Of a stretch of 64,000 nt of DNA, positions 16,869 to 24,461 are shown piece by piece. The number at the start of each line of letters is the position of its first letter. The first letter of the stretch is position 1. The translations under genes and the position numbers were made by a program. The notes beneath the pieces were generated by a model. The model did not search any database. It was not told the DNA's origin and saw only the letters and a list, made by a program, of their open reading frames with translations. The DNA is from CBDFGQ01 sp965247295 (GTDB lineage: Bacteria > Chloroflexota > Dehalococcoidia > Lucifugimonadales > JAGWBF01). Location: assembly GCA_965247295.1 (NCBI GenBank), contig CBDFGQ010000007.1, positions 558,001 to 622,000 of the forward strand. Direction: 5' to 3'.

Positions 16869-17198
16869 ATGAGCCTGGAGCACTTCCTGATACTGTCGGC
16901 GGTGCTGTTCTGCATCGGTATGTATGGCGCGCTGGCCAGGCGAAACGTCATAACGGTGCTCATGTCCATAGAGCTGATGTTCAACGCCGTCAACATAACA
17001 CTGGTCGCTTTCTCCAAGTACATCACGCCGGCCGGTCTGGATGAGCAGCTGGGCACGCTGCTGACGGGACAGGTGTTCGCCATCTTCATAATCACCGTGG
17101 CCGCGGCGGAGATAGCCCTGGGGCTGGGCATAGTCATCGCCCTTTACCGGAGCAGGGAGACGGTGGACTTGACTGCGGCCAGTATCATGAGGCGGTAG
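16869..17198 (+). CDS. nuoK: NADH-quinone oxidoreductase subunit K
   Basis: A 109-residue, three-helix MrpC-like subunit. The conserved G-M-Y-G-A-L-A-R-R-N-x-I-T-V-L-M-S-I-E-L-M-F-N-A-V-N block includes the functional Glu in helix 2, and A-A-A-E-I-A-L-G-L-G-I-V-I-A-L-Y-R carries the second Glu in helix 3. Both are part of the proton path. Follows nuoJ by one base; downstream is a 76-base gap with a short palindrome. Confidence 0.95.
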   Translation: MSLEHFLILSAVLFCIGMYGALARRNVITVLMSIELMFNAVNITLVAFSKYITPAGLDEQLGTLLTGQVFAIFIITVAAAEIALGLGIVIALYRSRETVDLTAASIMRR

Positions 17199-17200
17199 AC

Positions 17201-17235
17201 CTCACCCCGAGTCCCCTCTCCCACCGGGCGAGGGG
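17201..17235. repeat. Short palindromic intergenic element after nuoK
   Basis: CTCACCCCGAGTCCCCTCTCCCACCGGGCGAGGGG contains the stem CCCCTC (17213-17218) / GAGGGG (17230-17235). It starts with the same CTCACCC and CCTCTCCCAC blocks as the longer perfect palindrome at 19544-19600, so it looks like a decayed copy of the same element. It is not followed by a T run, so it is not an obvious intrinsic terminator. Confidence 0.6.
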
Positions 17236-17274
17236 TACCCGAAGGGCCAGGATCAGGGATCGTGGGTAAAAGCC

Positions 17275-17469
17275 ATGTGGACGGAGTTCAAGAAAGTATC
17301 GAATCTCGTGACCGCGGAGATGTGGAAAGAGGTCCTTGAGGGAGAGGGCCTGCCCACCCGCATACTCCTGGATGGGGACATCCTCGATTGGGGGGAGCGG
17401 CGGCCCTTCCGGATCATGGTGCCCAAGGGTAGAGAGCACGTAGCAGAGGAGATTCTCAGGAAGCTGTAG
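17275..17469 (+). CDS. DUF2007-type small protein inside the nuo operon
   Basis: A 64-residue soluble protein. The layout (K-K-V near the N-terminus, A-E-M-W-K-E-V-L-E-G-E-G-L-P-T-R-I-L, then a beta-strand region with F-R-I-M-V-P-K-G-R-E-H-V-A-E-E-I-L) fits the DUF2007 'putative signal transducing protein' family, a small ACT-like alpha/beta fold. Function is unknown. It stands alone between nuoK and nuoL; its stop is one base before the nuoL ATG, so it must be co-expressed with complex I. Start ATG 17275. Confidence 0.8.
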   Translation: MWTEFKKVSNLVTAEMWKEVLEGEGLPTRILLDGDILDWGERRPFRIMVPKGREHVAEEILRKL

Positions 17470-17470
17470 G

Positions 17471-19528
17471 ATGATATCGGAAGCCGGCGTCTGGACCATT
17501 TTCTTCTTACCGCTTGCGGCTTTTCTAGTTATCTCCCTCATTGTTCGGCCGTTCTTTAACCAGTACCGTCAGCAGAGCGCCCTCATCACCGTCGTCGCCC
17601 TTACCGGTTCCCTCGCCCTTTCCGCATGGACCTTGCAGTCGGTAATAGACGGCAGAGGCTCCCTGGACTTCAGTCCGCATGAGTGGTTTGCCGTAGGCGG
17701 TCTCGACATTCGCATGGGGCTGATGGTGGACCAGCTGACCGCCGTGATGCTGGTGGTGGTCACCGGGGTAAGCCTCATGGTGCAGATGTACTCCATAGGC
17801 TACATGCGGGATGACCCGGGGTACGCACGCTACTTCGCCATCATGAGTCTCTTCACCGCCGCCATGGTGGGGCTGGTGATTTCGAGGAACGTGGTCCAGC
17901 TCTACGTGTTTTGGGAGCTGGTGGGGGTGTGCTCCTATCTGCTCATCGGCTTCTGGTACACCCGGCCGGCGGCGGCCGCGGCGGCAAAGAAGGCGTTCAT
18001 AGTTACCCGAATTGGGGATTTCGGGTTTCTCCTGGCCATACTCTATCTCTTCTTCAACAGTGGGGCGTTTCAGGCCCATGGGCTCAGCTCACTCGAAATT
18101 CCAGACATTTATGAAGCCATTCCCCTGGCCCAGGCGGGCACTCTGGGGGCCTTGGGTGGCATGGGCCTAACCTGGATGGCCGTTGGCATATTCGCGGGGG
18201 CCGCGGGCAAGTCGGCCCAGTTCCCCCTGCACGTGTGGCTGCCCGACGCCATGGAGGGTCCGACCCCGGTCAGCGCCCTGATACATGCGGCTACCATGGT
18301 CGCCGCCGGCGTCTTCCTGGTGGCGCGCTTTTTCCCGGTGTTCGAGGCCTCCGAGGATGCCATGAATGCTGTGGCCCTGGTAGGGGCATTTACGGCCCTG
18401 TTCGCCGCCACCATGGGCCTGGTGATGAACGACATCAAGCGGGTGCTGGCCTACTCCACCATAAGCCAGCTTGGCTTCATGATGGCGGCCCTGGGAGTGG
18501 GCGCCTACGGCGCGGCCATATTTCACCTGTTCAACCATGCCTTCTTCAAGTCCCTCCTCTTCATGGGGGCCGGCAGCGTCAACCACGCCTCGGGAACCTT
18601 CGATATGAGGTACATGGGCGGCATGAGGCGGGCCATGCCCTGGACCTACGTGACCATGGTCATCGGGTCACTAAGCTTGGCGGGCATATTCCCCCTTTCG
18701 GGTTTCTGGAGCAAGGATGAGATCTTGCTCCACGCCTGGAGGGGAGGCGCATGGGTGGATGGGCTGGTGTTCTGGCTTCTGGTTGTCGGTGTCTTCATCA
18801 CAGCTGCATACGCCTTTCGAATGATACACATGACCTTCCACGGAGAGTTCGGGGGCGGCATAGACCGGGAGCTAGAGGATGGGGGCTCGGGTGTGCTCCC
18901 GGCCGGTGGTGCTCCCGCCGGGGGCTCCCAAGGCGTGCATCTGGCTGAGTCCCCCCTGCCCATGCTGGTGCCTATGGTGATCCTGGGAGTGGGCGCCTTT
19001 GTCTCAGGCTACCTGGCCAATCCCCTGGGGTTTGGGGGTGGTTTCCTGGGCATAGATGCCCACTGGTTCTCCCACTTCGTAGTCCCGCCCGGGGCCCACA
19101 TCGGGGAGCTGGAGAGGTTCAGCCTTCCCCTGGCGTCAATCTCGGTGCTGGTTGCCCTGGTAGGGATAGGCGTAGCCGCTGCCTTTTATCTACGGTCAAG
19201 GGTGCTCCACAGGCTGCGCGAGGGGAAGGCCCCGGATTTGGTAGGCCGTCCCCTAAGGGGAGCCCACTCGCTGTTGTCGGAGAGGTATTACATGGACCAC
19301 CTCTTCGAGCGGCAGATCGTGGCCAGGGGTTTTTACCGGGTGACGGCGGGCGCCTTGGACTGGTTCGATCGCAGCGTCGTGGACGAAATTGCCGAGCGCC
19401 TGGGCTGGTTCTCCCGAAACATCGGGCGGGCCATCGGGACTCTTCAGACCGGGCAGGTGCAGGGTTACGCGGTGGCCATAACCCTCGGGGTCGCCCTTAT
19501 AGTGGCCGCCTTTCTCATATGGGGATGA
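17471..19528 (+). CDS. nuoL: NADH-quinone oxidoreductase subunit L
   Basis: An antiporter-like proton-pumping subunit of 685 residues with about 16 helices. Conserved features: W-E-L-V-G-V-C-S-Y-L-L-I-G-F-W with the key Glu in helix 5, A-A-G-K-S-A-Q-F-P-L-H-V-W-L-P-D-A-M-E-G-P-T-P-V-S-A-L-I-H-A-A-T-M-V, and D-I-K-R-V-L-A-Y-S-T-I-S-Q-L-G. The C-terminal region contains the long lateral helix and last anchor helix. Starts one base after the DUF2007 gene. It is followed by an 86-base gap holding a perfect hairpin, then nuoM. Confidence 0.96.
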   Translation: MISEAGVWTIFFLPLAAFLVISLIVRPFFNQYRQQSALITVVALTGSLALSAWTLQSVIDGRGSLDFSPHEWFAVGGLDIRMGLMVDQLTAVMLVVVTGVSLMVQMYSIGYMRDDPGYARYFAIMSLFTAAMVGLVISRNVVQLYVFWELVGVCSYLLIGFWYTRPAAAAAAKKAFIVTRIGDFGFLLAILYLFFNSGAFQAHGLSSLEIPDIYEAIPLAQAGTLGALGGMGLTWMAVGIFAGAAGKSAQFPLHVWLPDAMEGPTPVSALIHAATMVAAGVFLVARFFPVFEASEDAMNAVALVGAFTALFAATMGLVMNDIKRVLAYSTISQLGFMMAALGVGAYGAAIFHLFNHAFFKSLLFMGAGSVNHASGTFDMRYMGGMRRAMPWTYVTMVIGSLSLAGIFPLSGFWSKDEILLHAWRGGAWVDGLVFWLLVVGVFITAAYAFRMIHMTFHGEFGGGIDRELEDGGSGVLPAGGAPAGGSQGVHLAESPLPMLVPMVILGVGAFVSGYLANPLGFGGGFLGIDAHWFSHFVVPPGAHIGELERFSLPLASISVLVALVGIGVAAAFYLRSRVLHRLREGKAPDLVGRPLRGAHSLLSERYYMDHLFERQIVARGFYRVTAGALDWFDRSVVDEIAERLGWFSRNIGRAIGTLQTGQVQGYAVAITLGVALIVAAFLIWG

Positions 19529-19543
19529 ATCAGTAGGTTATAG

Positions 19544-19600
19544 CCCTCACCCTAAGTGCATCCCTCTCCCACTGGGAGAGGGATGCACTTAGGGTGAGGG
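19544..19600. repeat. Perfect 27-bp hairpin between nuoL and nuoM
   Basis: Bases 19544-19570 are the exact reverse complement of 19574-19600, with only ACT as loop. The stem begins CCCTCACCCTAAGTGCATCC. A 27-bp perfect stem in mRNA between two complex I genes is exceptionally stable. The right arm ends 14 bases before the nuoM ATG, next to its ribosome binding site. Related shorter copies occur at 17201 and, more loosely, 27109. It is most likely a MITE/REP-like repeat; effects on nuoM translation or mRNA processing are inference. Confidence 0.9.
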
Positions 19601-19614
19601 TAGTAAGGAGCTGG

Positions 19615-21180
19615 ATGGAGTTCGAGGGCATCCTGACCGCTACGGTCTTCCTGCCTCTGGCGGGCGCGCTTGTCATCGCCACGTTATTAAGGGGCGACCA
19701 GAGGATTCGGGTTTTCGCGGCCGCGGTTGCCCTGGCTAATCTGGCCCTTGCGATTACGGTCTTCTCCCTCTTCGACCACAGTGATAGCGCCCAGCGGTTC
19801 CAGATGATTGACCGGGTCGCCTGGATAGGGGAAGGCACCTTCTTTAACAATCTGACCTTCGATGCCAGCTACCATCTGGGTGTAGACGGACTCAGCGCGC
19901 CGATGGTGCTCCTGACGGGACTGCTGGGGTTCTGCGCCGTGATGGCCTCCTGGAACATCAAGCTCCGGGTCAGGGAGTACTTCGTCTGGCTCCTGGTCCT
20001 ACAGACGGCGGTGATGGGAGTGTTCACCGCGCTGGACTTCCTGTTGTTCTTCCTGTTCTGGGAGCTGGAGCTGCTGCCCATGTTCCTGCTCATCTCCATT
20101 TGGGGCACCGGTCGCAAAGAGTACTCGGCCATGAAGTTCCTTATCTTCACTATCCTGGGCAGCGCCTTCATGCTGGTGGCCATCGTGGCCGTTTTTCTCA
20201 CCCCTGGCGATCTGGGGACCTTCGACATGGTGAAGCTGTCGGAGAAGGGGGTGGATGCGGCCAGGGTCATCGTCCCCATTAGCATGGTCTTCTGGTTCTT
20301 TGTGGTAGCCTACGCCATAAAGCTGCCCATCTGGCCCGTCCATACCTGGCTGCCCGACGCCCACACCGATGCCCCCACGGCGGTGAGCGTGATCCTGGCG
20401 GGAGTGCTGCTGAAGATGGGGGGCTACGGGCTGATACGGGTTTCGGTGGGGATGTTTCCCGCGCTCGACCACGCGCGAGAGTATGCCTGGACTCTGGCCG
20501 TGCTGGCGGTGATTAGCGTCCTCTATGGCGCCATCGTGACCCTGAGACAAACGGACCTCAAGCGATTGATCGCCTACAGCAGCGTTAGCCACATGGGCCT
20601 GGTGCTGCTGGGTGTGGCGGTGGCCGTGGGAGCCGGCGAGGCCTCCAGCGTGGCCCTAACGGGCGCCAGTATGCAGATGTTCGCCCACGGCACCATAACC
20701 GGCCTGCTGTTCCTGCTGGTTGGCCTGGTGTATGACAAGACCCACACGCGTTACATACCCGACCTGGGCGGGCTCGCGACCCGGATGCCCATTGTGGCCA
20801 CGGTGTTCCTCATCGCTGGGCTGGCCTCCCTGGGCCTGCCCGGTCTGAGCGGGTTCGTGGCGGAAATCCTGGTGTTCTTGGGGTCCTTCAAGGCCTTCGC
20901 CTGGCCCACGGCCCTGGCTGCCTTCGGGATCGTCATAGCGGCGGGTTACATTCTGTGGATGATTGAGCGGGTGCTCTTTGGACCCAGCCGGGACCGCTTT
21001 GCCCAGGTCACCGATGCCAGCGCCATCGAGGCCATTCCCCTCGGCCTGCTGGTAATTAGCATCGTAGTAATCGGCGTCTACCCCGCCTTTCTGACCGACG
21101 TGTTTGATGCGGGTGTGGAGCCCATAGTCCAGATCGCCCGGGGGTTCCAGACCACGGTGGTGGCAGGTACCGCTCCATGA
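19615..21180 (+). CDS. nuoM: NADH-quinone oxidoreductase subunit M
   Basis: Antiporter-like subunit, 521 residues from ATG 19615. Conserved blocks: F-W-E-L-E-L-L-P-M-F-L-L-I with the key Glu, K-L-P-I-W-P-V-H-T-W-L-P-D-A-H-T-D-A-P-T-A-V-S-V-I-L, and D-L-K-R-L-I-A-Y-S-S-V-S-H-M-G. The start at 19615 is preferred over a GTG at 19594 because AAGGAG lies just before it and the GTG falls within the right arm of the palindrome. The stop overlaps the nuoN start (ATGA). Confidence 0.95.
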   Translation: MEFEGILTATVFLPLAGALVIATLLRGDQRIRVFAAAVALANLALAITVFSLFDHSDSAQRFQMIDRVAWIGEGTFFNNLTFDASYHLGVDGLSAPMVLLTGLLGFCAVMASWNIKLRVREYFVWLLVLQTAVMGVFTALDFLLFFLFWELELLPMFLLISIWGTGRKEYSAMKFLIFTILGSAFMLVAIVAVFLTPGDLGTFDMVKLSEKGVDAARVIVPISMVFWFFVVAYAIKLPIWPVHTWLPDAHTDAPTAVSVILAGVLLKMGGYGLIRVSVGMFPALDHAREYAWTLAVLAVISVLYGAIVTLRQTDLKRLIAYSSVSHMGLVLLGVAVAVGAGEASSVALTGASMQMFAHGTITGLLFLLVGLVYDKTHTRYIPDLGGLATRMPIVATVFLIAGLASLGLPGLSGFVAEILVFLGSFKAFAWPTALAAFGIVIAAGYILWMIERVLFGPSRDRFAQVTDASAIEAIPLGLLVISIVVIGVYPAFLTDVFDAGVEPIVQIARGFQTTVVAGTAP

Positions 21181-22703
21181 CCACCGAAGATGTGCGCCTG
21201 CTGTCTCCCGAGATTGCCCTGGTAGGGGTGGCGCTGCTGGTCATTGTGTTGGACCTGGTGATGAAGCGAAAGGGCGTACTTCCCCTGGCCTCGGCGCTGG
21301 GTCTCCTCATTCCCCTGGGCCTGAGCATATGGCTTTGGATCGACCTGAACGACGAGCCTGGGAAGCAGTTCGTTGGAATTTTCAGTACCCTCACGGTGGA
21401 CCACTTCGCCCTGTTTTTCAAGTTCCTGGTTCTGGGGGTGGTGGCCCTCATCGTGCTGGCTTCCGTGGACTACGTCAGGCACCTGGAGCGGTACCAGGGC
21501 GAATACTATAGCCTTATCCTGTTCTCGGCCACTGGCATGATGTTGCTGGCGGCGTGCGGCGAGCTCATATCCATATACGTCTCCCTGGAGCTGACCACGC
21601 TGCCCCTGGCCGCCCTGGCCGCCTTCTTGATGAACGCCCGCTCTAGCGAGGCGGGGATGAAGTTCCTCATCCTCAGCGCCATAAGCTCGGCGTTGCTGCT
21701 CTACGGGATGGCCCTCGTCTTCGGATTCACCGGCAGTACGTATCTGCCCGATATAGCGGCGGCCGCGGGGGATCTGGCCCAGCCGGATGTGGCATTTGGA
21801 GACAATGTCGCCTTTCTGCTGGGCATCGTGTTGATAGTAGCCGGTTTCGGATTCAAGATTTCCTCGGTGCCATTCCAGATGTGGGTGCCAGACGTGTACG
21901 AAGGGGCTCCGACTCCCGTCACCGCGTACCTATCCGTTGCCAGCAAAGCGGCGGGTTTCGCCGTCCTCCTGCGCGTATTTTACACGGGCTTCAATGCCTT
22001 CGAACTGGACTGGGGGATCCTCTTTGCCGCCCTCGCTGCGGCCTCCATGACGGTAGGCAACCTGGTGGCAATGACCCAGAGCAACATAAAGCGCCTTCTA
22101 GGGTATAGCACCATAGCCCATGCGGGTTACTTGCTGGTTGGGTTGGCGGCCATCGCCGCTAGTTCCGAGGAGCTGACCGGCGGACCTACCATTGGCCCCA
22201 CCAGTGTGCTGTTCTACCTGGGAGCCTACACCGCCACCAACCTGGCCGCCTTTTTCGCGATCATCGCTATCTCCAATGTGCTGGGCAGTGACCAGATAAG
22301 CGACTTCGCGGGTATGAGCCGCCGCGCTCCTTTCCTGGCCTTTGCCCTGGCCCTTGCTCTGGTTGCGCTGATAGGGGTGCCTCCTACTGGAATATTCATA
22401 GCAAAGCTGTACGTATTCAGCGCGGCGGTGAAAAGCGGCCTTCTCTGGCTTGCGATTGTGGGGGTAGTAAACAGCGTCGTCTCGGCCTACTACTACCTAC
22501 GGGTGGTGAGGGTCATGTATCTGGAGCCTGCCCCTTCCGAGGAAAGGGTGCCGTCCTCCCACGCTTTCCGTGTGGCCCTGGGCGTCTCGACCTTGGGGAT
22601 ACTGATAATGGGCACGGTGGGCGCGGGGCCCTTGCTGAGGCTGGCTGAGATCGCAGTGGAAACCCTGCCAAAGGCTGCGGCGCTGGCGGTACCGATGCCC
22701 TGA
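21177..22703 (+). CDS. nuoN: NADH-quinone oxidoreductase subunit N
   Basis: Antiporter-like subunit of 508 residues and the last gene of the operon. Family motifs: Y-V-S-L-E-L-T-T-L-P-L-A-A-L-A-A-F, F-K-I-S-S-V-P-F-Q-M-W-V-P-D-V-Y-E-G-A-P-T-P-V-T-A-Y-L-S-V-A-S-K, and N-I-K-R-L-L-G-Y-S-T-I-A-H-A-G-Y. The nuoEFG genes for the NADH-oxidising module are not found before or after it, so electron input to this complex probably comes from ferredoxin or another donor. Confidence 0.95.
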   Translation: MTTEDVRLLSPEIALVGVALLVIVLDLVMKRKGVLPLASALGLLIPLGLSIWLWIDLNDEPGKQFVGIFSTLTVDHFALFFKFLVLGVVALIVLASVDYVRHLERYQGEYYSLILFSATGMMLLAACGELISIYVSLELTTLPLAALAAFLMNARSSEAGMKFLILSAISSALLLYGMALVFGFTGSTYLPDIAAAAGDLAQPDVAFGDNVAFLLGIVLIVAGFGFKISSVPFQMWVPDVYEGAPTPVTAYLSVASKAAGFAVLLRVFYTGFNAFELDWGILFAALAAASMTVGNLVAMTQSNIKRLLGYSTIAHAGYLLVGLAAIAASSEELTGGPTIGPTSVLFYLGAYTATNLAAFFAIIAISNVLGSDQISDFAGMSRRAPFLAFALALALVALIGVPPTGIFIAKLYVFSAAVKSGLLWLAIVGVVNSVVSAYYYLRVVRVMYLEPAPSEERVPSSHAFRVALGVSTLGILIMGTVGAGPLLRLAEIAVETLPKAAALAVPMP

Positions 22704-22779
22704 GGACACCCTTGGTCCGTGGCCCTGCTGGTATCCCGGCGTTGCCCCGTTCCCGCTTTCCATGGGGCTATTGCGTTTG

Positions 22780-22808
22780 TTGACACTAAAGTTGGCCGAT
22801 GCTAGACT
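22780..22808 (+). promoter_or_regulatory. Predicted sigma-70 promoter for nadK
   Basis: A perfect TTGACA at 22780-22785 and TAGACT (4 of 6) at 22803-22808 are separated by exactly 17 bases. It lies in the 155-base gap between nuoN and nadK and would give a leader of about 45 bases to ATG 22859. Confidence 0.55.
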
Positions 22809-22858
22809 TCCCCTGGCGCATGTCATAGTGTAGCTATGGCCCCCTCTTTTTACGGAAA

Positions 22859-23803
22859 ATGGAGGTCGTGGCGTATCGGCGTGAAAGGCCTCGGGAGGCT
22901 TCAATATTGAAGTTCGGCGGGTCCATAGGAATCGTGTACAAGGACCGTGACCCTGAGGCATGGGCCATGACATCTGCGCTGATAGAGCGCCTTAATTTGG
23001 AGAAGAGGGGCTGGGTGTGCTCAGCGTCCGATGTGAACCCGGACATCCCGGAGGCCAGGGATACGGACCTGCTCATCACCGTAGGGGGCGATGGTACTAT
23101 CATACGGGCCACCAGGCTGGCGGTCCCGTATGGGATTCCCATCCTGGGTGTCAATATGGGGCGGCTGGGTTTTATGACCGAACTTGAGGCCCACGAAGCC
23201 CTGGACAAGGTGCCCCAGTACTTGGAAGGTACCGGCTGGATAGAGGAGCGCTCCATGCTCCAGGCAACCATTCTTCCAGATAGGGTCGGGGACCAACAGG
23301 AGGGGAGGCCTGGGCCAGATGGACCTACGTACCATGCCATCAACGACGTAGTGGTGGCCAGGGGGGCGGTGGCCAGGGTGGTGAAGATAGGCGCCTATAT
23401 AGATGGTACCCATCTCACTGACTTCCGGGCGGACGCGGTGATAGTGGCCACTTCCACTGGAAGCACGGGGTACAATCTGGCTGTTGGGGGCCCAATCCTG
23501 CCACCTGAGGCAGAGGAGATTGTGCTTAAGGCCGTAGCGCCTCACGTCGGCATGGCCCCTGCGCTGGTTCTTCCGTCTTCCACCCAGGTCGAGCTTTACG
23601 TGGAGACAGACCATCAGGCTGTCCTCAGCATGGATGGTCATGTTGATATGGACCTGAACCCAGGGGCGGCTATCAGGGTGCACAAGAGCCCCTTCAGGGC
23701 CAGATTTCTTCGGGCCAACCCGCCGTCGCATTTCTACGCGAGCCTCACCAGCCGCCTGGGGTTTGGAGGCGGTCAAAGTACCACCAGGGCTATTCAATAC
23801 TAG
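22859..23803 (+). CDS. nadK: NAD kinase
   Basis: Phosphorylates NAD to NADP. The G-G-D-G-T-I-I-R-A motif (catalytic Asp) is near residue 77, the N-D-V-V-V NE/D-type motif near 161, and the T-S-T-G-S-T-G-Y-N-L-A-V-G-G-P glycine-rich loop near 200; length 314 residues. ATG 22859 has no good ribosome binding site. TTG 22907, 16 codons later, follows GGGAGG at the correct distance and gives the usual N-terminus (K-F-G-G-S-I-G-I-V-Y-K), so the true protein may be 298 residues. The NUDIX gene follows within 10 bases. Confidence 0.94.
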   Translation: MEVVAYRRERPREASILKFGGSIGIVYKDRDPEAWAMTSALIERLNLEKRGWVCSASDVNPDIPEARDTDLLITVGGDGTIIRATRLAVPYGIPILGVNMGRLGFMTELEAHEALDKVPQYLEGTGWIEERSMLQATILPDRVGDQQEGRPGPDGPTYHAINDVVVARGAVARVVKIGAYIDGTHLTDFRADAVIVATSTGSTGYNLAVGGPILPPEAEEIVLKAVAPHVGMAPALVLPSSTQVELYVETDHQAVLSMDGHVDMDLNPGAAIRVHKSPFRARFLRANPPSHFYASLTSRLGFGGGQSTTRAIQY

Positions 23804-23811
23804 GCGTGGCC

Positions 23812-24357
23812 ATGGCAAGTCAGCAGATGGAACCCACGATAGAGAGCAGCGTTGCCTACCGGGGCAGGATAGTTAACGTGCGAGTAGACACGGTACGCCT
23901 TTCCCGTGGGACAGTTAGCACAAGAGAGATCGTGGAGCACAGCGAGTGCGTGTGTGTGGTGCCTCTGGACGACGATTACAATGTGGTCATGGTGCGGCAG
24001 TACAGGAAGCCCGCGGAGGAAGTCCTTCTGGAGGTACCCGCTGGAGGCGTCGAGCGTGGAGAAGCCAACCGGGCGGCTGTGCTCAGGGAGCTGCAGGAGG
24101 AGACGGGGTACACGGCCGACAATCTGCAACACCTGTCCAGTTTCTGGACCACGCCTGGGTTCTGCACCGAACTCATGCACGCCTACCTGGCTACCGACCT
24201 GAGGCCGGGCCATCTTTCCCAGGACCCAGACGAGGACATCGAGGTGGTCAAGGTGCCACTGGACAAGATGCGCCAAATGATCCGCAATGGCGAGATCAAG
24301 GACGCCAAGAGCATAGCGTCCCTGCTCATGGCCCTGGATGTCTTTAGCCAAGCCTGA
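23812..24357 (+). CDS. NUDIX hydrolase, ADP-ribose pyrophosphatase-like
   Basis: A protein of 181 residues with a complete Nudix box, G-G-V-E-R-G-E-A-N-R-A-A-V-L-R-E-L-Q-E-E-T-G-Y (catalytic Glu pair in R-E-L-x-E-E). The V-P-A-G-G-V and E-F/x-x-T-P-G-F-C-T-E elements match ADP-ribose pyrophosphatases (NudF family). It would hydrolyse ADP-ribose to AMP and ribose-5-phosphate. It follows nadK in what looks like a two-gene NAD-metabolism operon. ATG 23812 with AGG upstream is preferred over GTG 23806. Confidence 0.9.
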   Translation: MASQQMEPTIESSVAYRGRIVNVRVDTVRLSRGTVSTREIVEHSECVCVVPLDDDYNVVMVRQYRKPAEEVLLEVPAGGVERGEANRAAVLRELQEETGYTADNLQHLSSFWTTPGFCTELMHAYLATDLRPGHLSQDPDEDIEVVKVPLDKMRQMIRNGEIKDAKSIASLLMALDVFSQA

Positions 24358-24461
24358 CGTAGACTGTTTTATGGTCACACGCGACTGGGTGCTGGCGTTG
24401 AGACTCGGCGCTTGGGCGGGTCGAATCCGGGATACCGGAATATTAAATTCAGGGGGCTTTT

